A stretch of DNA of 64,000 nucleotides from Cryptomeria japonica (lineage: Eukaryota > Streptophyta > Pinopsida > Cupressales > Cupressaceae). The notes below the pieces were generated by a model, which was not told where the DNA came from, did not search any database, and saw only the letters and a program-made list of their open reading frames with translations. This document shows, one piece after another, positions 1 through 14,200 of the stretch (the first letter of the stretch is position 1; every line of letters starts with the position of its first letter). The position numbers and the translations under genes were made by a program. Location: assembly GCF_030272615.1 (NCBI RefSeq), contig NC_081410.1, positions 505,292,942 through 505,356,941 of the forward strand, in the 5' to 3' direction.

Positions 1-90
1 AAGACAATGCATCATGCATTTTAAATTTCATATTATCTCTGTTCTGATCTTGTAAAGATGTTACTAACAGTTCTATTTTGTTTTCCTCAG

Positions 91-3000
91 CTACTTAGTG
101 AAGAAGTTTTTGACTTTTCTCGAGGTGAGATGACACAGCAGAAGATTAAGGAACTTAAGCAGTCATTGAACAGGTAGAGCAATATGTCAGTTTAAGCATT
201 ACATGGAAAGTTTATTTCAGTTTCATATGGTTGAACTTTGAAAAGACAGGGAATTATGTTTTTAAAAATTGAATGGGTATTTTTGATAGCTTTTAGCTAC
301 ACAATCTGAGTCAACTCTTTAATAATTGCAGTGAATTCCAGCTTATACATGAACTGTGTCTCTATGTATTATCTGTATCACAGCGACCTGAACTTATAAG
401 GGCAACTTTGGCCACTCTTCATGCATTTTTATCATGGATTCCTCTTGGTTATATCTTTGAATCTCCCCTGGTTTGTTTCTCATCCAGCATATATCATCTC
501 ATCTAGATGCCTTTGACCCTTGCTTTAATCTAAATGTCTTTGACTTTTCATTATTGCATATTGTTTTAAATAAGGAAGCTGAATGTTTTAAATAATCTAA
601 AACATGATGGCTTTATTGATGTATGTCAACAGTCCTACTATCTAGTAAGGTTGCTAACCATTTGTTAGTTTTGGTATTTTGATGGTCACAGCTTGATACT
701 TTGCTAAATCTTTTTCCTGTACCCGCATACAGAAATTTGGCTTTGCAATGCTTAACTGAGGTATGTGTCCTTGCATTCATATAGCACATTCTCTTTATTT
801 CTGAGTTGATTATATTGTGACTAACTTTGTAGCATTTCTTTATTCAGGTTGCAGCACTCAATTTTGGGGACTTCTATGATACACAATTTGTGAAGCTTTA
901 TACAATCTTCATGGTGCAATTGCAGGTATTATGAATGATTTTTCTTTATAAATTTCTACAGTTTGTGATTTTTGGTAAATATAAGAGATTTGCAACTCAT
1001 TCATGTTTGAAATGATTAAGTAAAATCATTCTTGCAGATGTGTCTGTTGGCTGGTCTTGATAAAAAAATGTTTTTTGGTGGATTATTATTTTTTACACAT
1101 CTATTGCTTTTGACATTTTCTAAAAATATATTGTAACATGCATGATGTTAGACTATACTACCACCCGGAACAAAAATCCCAGAGGCCTATGCAAATGGAT
1201 CAACTGAAGAACAGGTATGTTTCATTCATGGTAATCAATGTTGCTATGTTGTATAGCATGGCAGTAGTTAACGGTGTTTCACAATACAATAATTATACAT
1301 TATCAAAGAACTAAATTTAAGCTGTTGGATTTTGTATGCCTCAGTTCTAATTATACTGTCTTTGCAAATGACCTCTTAAACCATTCCATGTTTTACAGGC
1401 ATTCATTCAGAATCTGGCACTTTTCTTCACTTCATTTTACAAGGTAAAATACTTATTTATTGATTTTGGATGATTTTGTTTGAATGCTACTTGTCTTCCA
1501 AGCCTTCCATTTGTACTTTTGATGTTTCTCAGTTCTGATTAAGTCTATGATAAATATTAAAATACTAATGATGTCATAATCCTTTGTGACAATTACTCTT
1601 AATCTGATTATTTTGCTTCATTTATGAGCTGTTTTTGATGAATGGCTGTCTGATTTGACGTAAATAGTTTGTGTGGTTTTATTTGAATTGTTGTGAACCG
1701 AAGATTTAATTTCTTAATGTCCTTACTGATAGTTCAACAGGTGTTCAAATGTATGCAAGGTGTAATTTATGTGTTATAACTAGTGTACTATGTTTTATCT
1801 AATCAAATGCAGGTATTATTCTATAGTGGATATTTTCTGTGTACAATGATTTGCTTGATTTTTGTCTCTAGATTGTTTTGACAATACTGGAATGTGGATG
1901 AACTTGTTTTGATTGATTTGCTTTTTACCCTGATGTTCAATGCCTTATTGCAGTCACACATCCGCATACTTGAAAGTACTCCTGAAAACCAGACTGCACT
2001 TCTCATGGGTCTTGAATATCTGATTGGTATTTCTTACGTGGATGACACTGAAGTTTTCAAGGTGAGTTTTGATATTTTGGGTTGCTTTGTCTACTTGTAG
2101 TCTGTTACAGTAACAATCTTTTAATTGTAAGCTATTTTATTCTGGTTATTCTGCTTTTGTTACAGGTTTGTCTGGACTATTGGAATGCTATAGTTCTGGA
2201 ACTTTTTGAGGCACATAATGCTTCTGACAATCCTGCTGCCACTGTTAATGCCTTGGGACTTCAGGTAAATCAATCATGAACGTTGCTTTGTTGTTCTTTG
2301 TCAGTATTTTTAACTTCTAGGATGTGCAAGGGTATAATTTGTATGATGCCTTAGTGTATCCATGGAAATTTCAGGTTGCAAGTTAAATACACTAAGATTG
2401 TAATTTGTTTAGATAGAATGCTCTATATCTATCATAATTCAATCCTTAATATTGCTAAAATTTATTGTTATTGAACTTGTGTATTAGCTGATTCAGTTTT
2501 ATTATTTCATTTTGATGTCTTCCTCAAAAGGATGATGAACTTGAATAAAGTAGTTTTTTGTGGTGTGTTTATGCAGATTCCTTTACTTTCTGGTATGGTT
2601 GATGGGCTTGGATCTCAGCTTATACAGCGGAGACAGCTGTATGCTCAACCTATGTCCAAGTTGAGAATGCTCATGATTTGTCGTATGGCTAAGCCTGAAG
2701 AAGTTCTAATTGTAGAAGATGAGAATGGAAACATTGTTAGAGAGACTATGAAAGATAATGATGTTCTTGTTCAGTACAAGGTATATTTTCTGAAATAGTG
2801 AAACAATCACAGAATCTGAAACTTAATGATTTCCAATTAATCATATTTTTAAACCAAATTTGAGCAGGAATTTGTCTTGTCTATACATAGAAGGATATCA
2901 TTTGAAGTTAGTGGTCTCAAAATCACTATATTGTTGATTTTCCATTTGGATTTTTCTGGAAATTGCGAGTGTGATCTGTTGTTTTTTATTATGCATCAAT

Positions 3001-6000
3001 TTTTTTAGTTTATCTTTGGTTTTAGCCTTTAGGGAGGGTCAAACATTGATTTTCTTAGTTACTAAAAATGGTTTATCTTGGTTTGAATTCTTTTGCAGAT
3101 AATGAGGGAGACACTAATTTACTTATCACACCTTGATCATGAAGATACAGAACAACAGGTGAAAATTACTTCTTGTAGTAACATGCCTATTACTTTTTGT
3201 TTGGTTCCAGTCGTCTCTGCCTTTTAGGTAGGTATCAGGATAACAAAATGCATATTGAGAGATTACATTCTGAAAAATATTTAAGTTACTGAATCAAAAG
3301 GAAAATAGGCTGTTTCCAGGTATGATTCATCCTGGAATCAGAATTGAAATCAAACTGGCTGTGGAATCAGGCAGGGTTTAGATTTTAGCATCAGAATTGT
3401 AGAACCGTCATGGAATGAACCTAGGTGATTCCAAGTGAGACGTGGCATTTTACAGATGTTTCTGTCGTGATTGCAGAGGGGGGCAAAGTTCCTGTTGTGT
3501 TCCTTTGATTTATTGACCACTAAAAGACCCTAAATGACCATTTCACTCATTTTGTGTTTGAAAAGTTGCAGGAAAACCAAACAATCTAGCATCTGCTCAG
3601 CTCTAACATCTCAGAAAAAAGCCACCCTCCGCTGCACAGTCAATATAGCAATAAATTTTTGCCCCTTGGCTGCTTAGACCAGCTTCAACAAACAGTCACA
3701 AAGTTTGAACCATAAACTTATTATTTGACCATGCACAATTGATTTATATTTATGTCTTTTGATTTCAAATTGACTGTTTTAAGAGGTATTTAAGCTTTTA
3801 AGGTTTAACTTTAAATAAATGAAATTCAAACTATTTTCAAATTTTCGGTTTCCCATTATTAAACTATTTTATAATCTGTGAAGTATTTTATTAAAATATG
3901 AATGGGAAGTTTTTCATTAAAATGATAAAATAAAAGCAGAGTGATAAATATTATATCTTTTTCGTATGGATGTACCCAGTCCCATTTTGCTGTACTGACA
4001 CACTGCACCCATGAATCCATATCTGTATCTGATTCTGATTCAGGAACTTAGAAAATTATTTGTGTTATAGGTCTGCTGAAAGCCACACCAGTCATAATAA
4101 TGCCCATGGACTGATTTGTGTTAGAGTAACCCGAATCTGAGAGGGAAACATTTATACTTTTCTCTGATTGTGAAGCTTCAACATTGAAATAAGGGACACT
4201 ACGAAATTTTACCTCATGACTCTTTTTCCAAAGAAATGCCTAATACACGGAATTTTTGGAGCCACTGAGTGTGTCATCATCGCTAGAAATATGTGAATAG
4301 CTATGTAAGCTTTCATGAGATGAATTGCAGAAGTTGTGGGTTCTTTTGTGATGTGTAAAAATGTGTTTATGCAGGCGTTTGTGATTTACATTTGTGATGA
4401 TGATATTACAATAATGAAAGTTGGTTCAAATTGTACCCAACCATTTTAACTTCTGATTTTTTGTCCAGGAATTTGAATCTCATGGATTTTTGTAACTTGG
4501 TTGTCTGCAGATGCTGAAAAAGCTTAGTAAACAACTTAATGGTGAGGACTGGACATGGAACAACTTGAACACGTTATGCTGGGCAATTGGATCTATTTCA
4601 GGTTCTATGATGGAGGACCAGGTATATTGTGCAAAAACTGTCTTACGAGAGTATATTGGTAATTTGGAAGACATATCTTTAATGGGGGTGTAAGGCATAA
4701 TTTTTATCTGTTCTATATTTAATATTTATCTGTTTCTCTTGCTGTATTTTCCAATTTATGTTGCCTATAGTCAGTTAGAGGTGATACATCTTAATATGCC
4801 TCTGCTCTGCTTGCATGCAAAATGAAAAGTTCTTTTCTACATTTCCTGGGGATGCGTTCCCTGCGTTTTTAGACCTCATCTACAATGGGGGATGTTTTGG
4901 GGATGCAGGGATGGGACAGAAATGACCCCCAGGCATCTCTGATTTGTATGTATTTCAGGAAATGTTCCCAGGATATGTTTTTTCTAAGGGGGTGGTGGGG
5001 GATGGCTAGGGTTGTCTTTGCTCTCCTGGGTCCTCCATTATGTCCCAGTCAAAAAAGCATATTTTAAAAAACATGGTTTTGTTTAAAACTTGGAGTCTGA
5101 GGATGAAATGATATTGCCACCTCATCAGTAGCTAGACAACACTTCCTTTTAGCACTCAAACTTTTCCCCAAATTTAATGAAACTTTGCTATCAGCATGTC
5201 CACTACCCAGCTATTTGGCAACTATAAGTAACACCAATGATTGTCAATCAGCCTTTATTTCAGTGGACTATTGATTATCAAATGATTAGATTTGCAACAT
5301 GTAACTGGGAAATTTCGGTTCTCATGAATATACATTCCATATGCTTCATGCCTTCGCATTGCTTATGATAGCATGCAAGCCTTTTTTAAGTGCCATTTAT
5401 ATAAACTTGAGATTCGAGGCCAAGTACAATAGGCAAAACATTTTCCAGTTCCAGTGTATTTTTGAATTAGATTTCCCCCGAAGTCTAGCTAAAGTCAGAT
5501 AAGATGATTTTAAAGGGTGATGACATCCAATCAAACTGGCATAACCGTTGTGCACACATTTAAATCACAAGAGCTTGGTAAAACCTGATGTATTACTATT
5601 TATATTATATTAGAAAGCTACTGCTTGAATATGAATGAACAAACATTTGACTATTCTAAGTGATATGTATATGTACACATTGACAATGAAAGTAATGAAA
5701 TTTTATTAATTTGTTTGTCAAATCTTTCATTTATAATGTATATGATGAATGTCTTATTGATGTTACCATATGCATATATGAAATTTCCTATATTTTAAGA
5801 GTTTTCCTTTTTAAATAGTTGTCCCCTAAAAAGGCCCCACAAAAAATCATTAGCAAGAGGACTGCTAGCAAAGTTTGCTAATCTTTGTGTAACAATTTAC
5901 ATTGATTACAATGATTTGATTTGAATAGTACTAAATAGCCAAATTTTTAGCATTCTACTAATTTCATATAATTTGGGTGTTGACAGGAAAATCGGTTTTT

Positions 6001-6273
6001 GGTGACAGTTATTCGAGATTTATTGAACCTATGTGAAATCACGAAGGGAAAAGATAATAAAGCTGTGATTGCAAGTAACATCATGTAAGTGACATTTCAT
6101 TATGCATTTGTGTCATTTCTGTATATTTTTAAAGCTTATCCAACACTCTGATTAATTTTATCAGGTATGTGGTGGGACAATACCCGAGGTTTTTAAGAGC
6201 TCACTGGAAATTTTTGAAAACTGTTGTTAATAAACTTTTTGAATTCATGCACGAGACTCATCCTGGAGTACAG
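91..6273 (+). CDS. XPO1: XPO1 exons 1-13: HEAT repeats, acidic loop and NES-groove cysteine
   Basis: Thirteen exons separated by introns of 80 bp to 1.37 kb. Exon 2577-2780 encodes [20 protein letters not shown], matching the HEAT9 acidic loop that in the animal protein regulates cargo release. Exon 5987-6084 encodes [14 protein letters not shown]. Its Cys codon (6032-6034) aligns with the human Cys528 position that leptomycin B modifies; alignment was by eye. Exon 6165-6273 encodes the near-invariant [20 protein letters not shown]. The exon 12/13 junction splits a Met codon (AT|G), as expected if the phase is right. Introns 3159-4510 and 4622-5986 show no gene; the second has a G-rich patch at about 4870-5000. 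Confidence 0.95.
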
Positions 6274-8186
6274 GTGACTTCATATGACTCATAAGAGAAA
6301 TTAAATCTCTTGTTAATTTACCTCTTCTCTTTCATGAGTATTGATGTATTTAGATTTTGAAGAATTATTTGACATTTGGCTTAAAATTATGGTGACAAGT
6401 AATACATTTTGTGATGTCTAATCTGTATATAAAATTATGGTATCAGGTAATTGATTTAGCAGAAGATAATTGCAGGTGGTCATCTATCTGACTAATGTAT
6501 GGATAAATAGCACACAAACCATAAGCTTTAAGAATACATATTCTATTGATGTGTAATATTAATTAGCATTTTTATGAATATAATTATCAATTTGAGGCAG
6601 TAGTGCTATTGCTGATATAGAGGCTCAATCAGTGAGTTGTGGAACTGGTTTGGTCTACTCATTTGTTTTAGATACCTTCTTATTAGGTTGTAAATTGGCT
6701 GAATGAAATGTTTAAGATGGAATGACACAGAATTTACAAAACTGGCAAGTTAGTCTGTTCCCACATGTAATCACAAATTTTAAAATAACATACATACAAT
6801 TAACACAAGGAATCTAATTAGTATTGCTTGCTAAAATAATGAAAATTTTGGCAAGTAATCATTACAGGCACCGGCAATTTCCTCTGCTGTACTATTCTGC
6901 AGGCAAAGCCACACTATTTAAATGAAGTTGTGTAATTCAAAAAATCAAGATTTAAACACGTGCAAATAAAAATTGTATTTAATTCAAAATATATAGTGTT
7001 TTCTATGTTACAAAGGGCTGCCCAAAATTATTAAGTTGGCATATAAAACTTTTATCTTACTGAAAATAAGAATGGTTTTGAATCTTTTGACCTGTTTAAT
7101 GACATTTTTGATATTTGTCATAGCGGTTGTAAATTTGCATATCTGGTAAAGGTGTGTTTGTTTTGATGTCAAAAGTATGCACACTATTTTTGCACTAGAT
7201 AACAAAATCAACGCTAGATTTCTCAGTATTCTATGGTATATTTAAATTCTCATAATTTGTCTTGTTTGTCTTATTTAAGTCTGTGCAATTGAAAAACACT
7301 TATCCATTTTCCAAGCTCTACCATAGTCATGTAAATCGAATGCTACTAGGCAAGACATAAACTCCGTTTCTCTTGTTCAAACTATTTATGACTGGATTGG
7401 AAACCACTAAGTTTTGCCACTTAAATCAACAAACCACCTGAACTTTCTGAATAAACAGTGAGGACAGTTACAATAGTCAGATCTTTCTTGAAAAACCACG
7501 AGAACAGTTGAGCTGAATGGATTTTTATCGTATACATGTAATCAGGTATTTGTTTCTACTTATGCTAAGTCCTACAGTTTGCAAAACAAGGAAAATTTTT
7601 GACATAAGAAATAACAGTAACTAATCAGACATTACAATATTATGGCCTGCATAAGGCCATGCCTATCTACACACTATCTATCTCAGATATTTCAAGCATG
7701 GATAAGGCACGAGTGCACTGGATTATATGGCAAGTTTAATTGCACATAACTTTCTCAACAAATAGTGAGAACAGCTTACAAACAGTCAGAGCTTCCTTGA
7801 AAAACTACAAGAATAGTTGAGCTGTATGGGTTTTTATCTTATACGTTTCACTAGGTATCTGGTTCTACTTGTATTAAGTTCTACAGTTTGCAAAAGTAGG
7901 ACACTTTTTGACATGAGAAATAACATTGATTAATAAAAAAACACAACATACAGCCTGGATAAGGGCACAACTATCTGCATCCATAAATTTCTCAGACATT
8001 TCAAACATAGATAAGGGATGAGTGGCCTGTAGTATATGGCAACTGTTTATAAGCAACTGTATTGATCATGTGCTAAGTTAGTTGTCCTGGTACTGGTTTG
8101 GGTTCAGGTTCATGGGTTTGGTTTGCAGTTCCGGTCAAATTTTTTTTTTGGTTATAGGTTCATCCATACAAAAATGTAATAAAAAT

Positions 8187-8241
<55 letters not shown>

Positions 8242-11200
8242 AATATAAAAATATAAAGAAATATATAAAAATTACAGGGTCTTAGATTAACGTTATAGGT
8301 TTTTCAATAAATTTATAATAATTACATATATATATATATATATATATGTATGTAAGAAGTATAAAGATACATTAATGTGATTATAGTTATAACTTATATT
8401 AATATTCGTAGTATTCATATTGGTTTTAATATATTAAAAAATAAATTAAGGATATTAATAAATAGATATTTTAAATAAGATATTTGAACTGTAAAATGTT
8501 AATATTAAAAAAACAATTTACATTTGATGTAAGTAACTGCTCACTCAATATATAGAATCAGTATCGAATTTCAAATCTAGAATCAGAATACAAATCTTTT
8601 TGCTGGCTCGGGAATACAAGGGAAGTGGGGATCTCAAGCAAGTATAGGATGGGGGTTCCAAAAATAAAACTACTGTGTTCGTTCGAATTTGATATTCATT
8701 CTTTAAAATCGAATGCATCATCGTGTAAAGGTAGCCAATGTCGTCCTCAATAGAATGGTCCCAAATTAGCTCTGCAACAAGTGGCTTCTGTAACCATTAG
8801 CATGTTGCGTGGAACAATCAACAAACAAAACTTCCTCTTTGCAAAGTTGCAAGACATAGACAGGAGTTCAAACAAACATTCAAAAGCTTGTGTTCTATGT
8901 TTACATGTCCCATGTCTTATGATACAAAAAAAATTCAGAAAACTCTATTGCAAACTATAAAATATGTCAACCATTTTTGGTATGATTTTTCGGATGTTTT
9001 TCAACGATTTTGTTAGTTTTTTAAAAAGTTAGCTGAATTTTGAATTTAATGGATTGATTTCGGTGAACCTTGTGACATAATGTGAAGAAAGAACATCAAA
9101 ATTCTCTGCAGCTTCTCCCGAGTTTGTCTAGGATGAACCCATAGGTCAAATCCTGAGCCTTGGCTGCACTCCACCCGCACCAGACTAGTATCTATACCTG
9201 AAATGGATCGTAATCCAATCGGCAAGGTGTAGGGATGGACTGGTAACATAGATTTCATGTAACTGTTCTTTACAAATTATGTTTCACATCTTGATGATTT
9301 TTATAGATTTGCTTCGTTCTTATGGTCATGTTTAGGTTGTATCTTGTGGGTGATCAATATAGTTTGCCTTTGGTGGTATTCTGGCATCAATTGAGACTGG
9401 CCTTGTTTGGGGCCTGGTGTATTGCTGAAACCCTCTGGTATTGTTAATTGTTTGATGTCATTAAATGAACCTTCAATTTCGGTGGTTACAACAAGTATGT
9501 TGTTCAATTAAGGGCATTTAATAGGTAGGATTGATATGACTGAGTTGGTTTAAGCCAGTGATATTTTTAGTGGCTAATATTTGCCAATTGGCTATTTTTT
9601 AGAATTTGGATATCAAAATTTGGCTAATAATTCAAGTTTTAAGGTGACCTCAATCGCCACATTTTTACAAAATTTTATTTTTGTCTTATTTATATCCTAA
9701 GAATTTATTTTATTAAATTTTTTATCTCAAAGATTCGCCAAAATATTCGATACATGATTTGATCAAATTCGCCAAAATTTAATTATTTCGCCAATAATAC
9801 ATCATAATTATTAGTTACTTTAGGGTTTGATTGGTAATCTTTAGTTACCACCATTGATTCAAAATATAATCTGATGACCATCATTGCATTCTATGAGGTA
9901 AATTGTACCTACAAGCTATAATTCTCATGGTGGTTGAGTTGCTTTTCAATTGTTGACCTCAATGAAAATTAATGGTATAAAAACAATTTCGGGCCCATGA
10001 GTATTACAAATTTAAAGTACATTTTATCTAACAAAATACAAAGAAGGCTATTAGATTAAATTTAAATTAATGGTAGTAACTAAATAAAGTAGTGTCTACC
10101 CTTTAAACTCATTAATATTTTCCACCTTAGACCTCTACTTTTCAATAAGAATTTAATTTTTTAAATGAAATTATTCACAATAGTAATTAATGCATACGTA
10201 TTGTTTTTTAAGATTCGCCAAGATTTTCTACCAAAAAATTTGATGTAAAAAAATTGGCCAATAAAATTAATATTTTTCTTTTAAAAATGAAAGATTCGCC
10301 AATACAAATTATTATTTTTATCAAAAGTAAATAAATATTCGCCAAGATTTTATATCTTTTTTTGAGGGGGGTTTCTTAAAGTTATCACTGGTTTAAGCCT
10401 AATTAGTGAGTGCAAATCACAATAAGATTGACAATGAATGCCAAGTAGCATGCATCAACCTGAGACATTTTATTATTGAGGAGGACAATATTCTCCTCCT
10501 TGGATCAATATAATTACTCATTTTGTACAAAAAAATGTACCCTTCAAAGAAAATAGGATTGTTAAAAAAGGACTGTACATATTGAAGTTTTGACTATCCA
10601 AAATGAGGAAGTAGATCTGTTTTTGCAATTTGAAAGTGTATGTTCCAGAAACAAAAAAATGCATCATTTTGGTAATATTATTTTCAAAATAATTTAGGCC
10701 TGAAAATTTTGTATGTTCCTACTTTTAACTGAATTCTTGAAGCTATGTGTGTGGATTTGTTATAGCTTTTGCTAAACGAGTTTCAAATAGAGGCAACTTT
10801 CTTTGTTTCTTCTTTCAGGACATGGCATGCGATACATTCCTAAAGATAGTGCAAAAGTGCAAGAGAAAGTTTGTAGTTGTCCAGGTGATGTATTCTTATA
10901 CTATATTTCAGTTTTTAAATATTATTTACATGGATGTTGAAAATCAGGTCCACATTTGCATAGATTTATGCCAAATTAGGTAAAATTCCATCATCCCTCA
11001 TCCTTTCATGTAATAGAAATATTTTGTCGTAGAACCTATTATTCAATGTATAATTTTTAAATTTTATACATTATGTATTTATGCTGTACAATATATTTTA
11101 AATTATAATCTAAAGTAGCAAGTTTTTAGACAGTTACTTGACTTATTGCTCCAAACTTTTCTGTCTAGAGGATGGTATTGCTTTTTTCACAAACACAATG

Positions 11201-14200
11201 CCCTCATCACAAGCCCAATTTTGAGACTTCACAATTCAGATATAGAAGATTGGTTGTCTTCTCAGGGAAAAAGCACTGATTTGCCTGTCAATGAGTGCCT
11301 TTCCCAGTGTCCCTGCGGAGCTTGATCTGAGAGAATCGCAACTCAAAGTTTTGACTCAGATGTGGGAATCGGTAAAAACTTGGCAGCCCAAAATTTTGAC
11401 CCAGACTCTGTAAAAACTTAAAATAAAAATTACATGAATATACAAAATAAACTTACATAATGAATGAGAGACAAAGAATGGTTATTCAATTCATGAACTT
11501 TGATCATCCTGACATCTTGATCTCAAAGAGGTGTGCATGACTCACCACAATATAAGTACAAACCTCAGGGATTATACTAACCCATTGTTGATTTGGATCA
11601 AGCAACATTGACAACCCGCTCACAACATGCTCCTCTTTGACATGATGCCAAATGATGCTTTCTTCTCTCTGCTTGAGGATATTTTCAAGCTCCCACAATT
11701 CCAAAGGCTCTCCTATGAATTTGCCACTGTATTTTTGCTCCACCACCTTGATCTCATAACGAGCATGATGATAACTCCCTTGAGTTCCAATGGGCTTTAC
11801 CACTGTGCTGTTGGCTGAAATCCTCACAAGTTTGGACCAATCAACTTGGATACATGTTGGACTGAAGTTGCAACAGCCAAAATGTATTTCGAACTTCATC
11901 CAAAATGGCAGTGCAGTAGTTGAAACAATTGGTTTCTGCAGCTCCAATTGATGAAGCCCTTCACAAATAGCATTACTCATGAAAAATTGCCAAAAATCTT
12001 CAAACTGGTAGCTGAATATGTCCTATAACATCAGTCCAACATAAGAAACCCTGAAAATCAGTAGTATAAAAATGGTACAACAGTTGTCATACTGAAAATC
12101 TCTCTCAAAGATCAGCAAAATAAAAGCTGGAAACAGCTGCACACTGATGGAAAGTATTCCAATAGCAGCATTAAACTGAAAATTACCCAATTCTATGACT
12201 GAATATAGCTGTATGGTCTTCTTTGCCTAAAACTTCATCTCCCTAATGCACCCTTAAATGAAATGTGACCAATGTATGTCAACAATTGTGTGTGCTTGTT
12301 ATAAACTGATGTCATAAGGCCTATCTTGGACTCTGAGGACCCTTATTATGATGCACCAACCTTTGCTACTTGAAAGGTAGTTTGGATAAGATTGTATGTG
12401 GGTTGGAAGGTGGCTGTAACAATGATATTTTTCTTGGAGTTTTTTTCGTAACAGTTTTATATTAGCTGGAATATTGGCATTTAGTATCCCAAAAGAATGC
12501 AACCTTTTACGTATAACATGAGGCAAAATGATCTTTCCAATACCATGGCTGTAATACTGCATTCCTTTGCCCAAAATCAGAATGTAATGTTGGAAACCAC
12601 CTTGTAATATATGCAAACAACTCAACAATGATAACTGGCCAGGAACTCCGCCATGTAACTTAAAACTCTTCTTTGGCTGCAAGGAAAGTGCGTGCAATAC
12701 TGGAAATGGTGAGGGCAGCATATATAAAATTGGGAACCATACTCAAAGTGGCCTTGGCTTGTGTCTATTGCAACATAGACTCATCCTAATTATGCCAAGT
12801 TGGTGGTTCTCAACAAGAAAGTTCCATCTCACAATTGTTTTACTTGGTGACCACCTTAGGAGTGTAATGTTGAACTTATCCAAATTAGACCAAATACCAT
12901 TTGGATCAAGCATCTCACCTTTACAGGAAGTTGTGATTGTTATCCACTGGTCTTCCATCCACATAATCATGGCAACTATTGGATTGCCTTCTTCATTGCC
13001 TTGAAGTTGTACCTCCTCTCCCTTGGATTTCAGCTCCATAGTTAACTCTCCCATTGATTGTATACTTGGCATGCCCAATAATATGTTGAACTCTTTTATG
13101 AACTGGAAGTTGTTGCATTCCATGCAAGCATCCTCCTCTCCCTTGGATTTCAGCTCCATAGTTAACTCTCACATTGATTGTATACTTGGCATGTCCAATA
13201 ATATGTTGAACTCTTTTATGAACTGGAAGTTGTTGCATTCCATGCAACCATCCACTATGCGTGCTAGTTGTTTCACCCACCACATTCTTCTTATGTAGTG
13301 AAGGATCCCAAACATCAAGTTGAGTTTTATGACTATATCCTTGAGCCCTAATGAGATCCATTATGCTACTGTTGGCCGATCCTTCCAAAGTGTAATATAA
13401 ATCAGCTGGAAATAAATCATGACATCCACAAATCACTCGGGGATCTCATTCAAATCAGTAGAAAATTAATATTCTAAGTTGCTAAGGCAAATAAAGGTGC
13501 TGCAAAATGACAACATTGACCAAAAGGCTCTTACAGTTAATAATTAATTTCCTCTCGAGGAGAGGCATCCTTTAGTAAAATACTATTCTTACAACTTTCT
13601 CATCAAGTTCAACAGTCATCATCATCATCATTCCATTGAATCCTCTGTCAATCCTAGTTGTTGTTGTAAGGTTTTTGCCCAAGTTATGCCGTTCCAACTA
13701 GATTAAAGACATGATATTTTCATAGTCCATTTAATGAATTTGTAAACACTTGTGGAGGAAAACTGTGAGTACCTTTTACTTTGCATCTAGATTTAAAACT
13801 GTTATGATATTTCTAACTAGAGTTAAAACCATCAAGGATATATTATCCTTATTAAGGACCTATTTGACTCTCATAAACAATAAAGGGAAGGGTGTTGTCT
13901 AGTCTATTGGTCAAGAGTTTCAGGAGTTTTGTATGACACATTCAGCAGAGTAAGTTTAAATTTAAGTCTTGTTATTATCTAATTGTTAGTACATAATTAA
14001 ACGTTACCTTCTATAAATATATATAAGCAAAAATGGAAAGACCTTATATTTCATACATTGTCAAGGTCACCTTATATTATGAATGTATTCTTATGGGCTT
14101 TTGCAGGTTGGAGAAGCCGAGCCATTTGTTTCTGAACTTCTAACCAGCCTTGCAACAACAATTGCTGATCTTGAACCCCACCAGATACATACATTTTATG

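Noticed and set aside
9046-9258. 70-codon minus-strand frame with protein-like C-terminal half ([19 protein letters not shown])
   Set aside because: It may be part of a dispersed repeat, but I could not assign a family or boundaries, so it is not listed as a gene.
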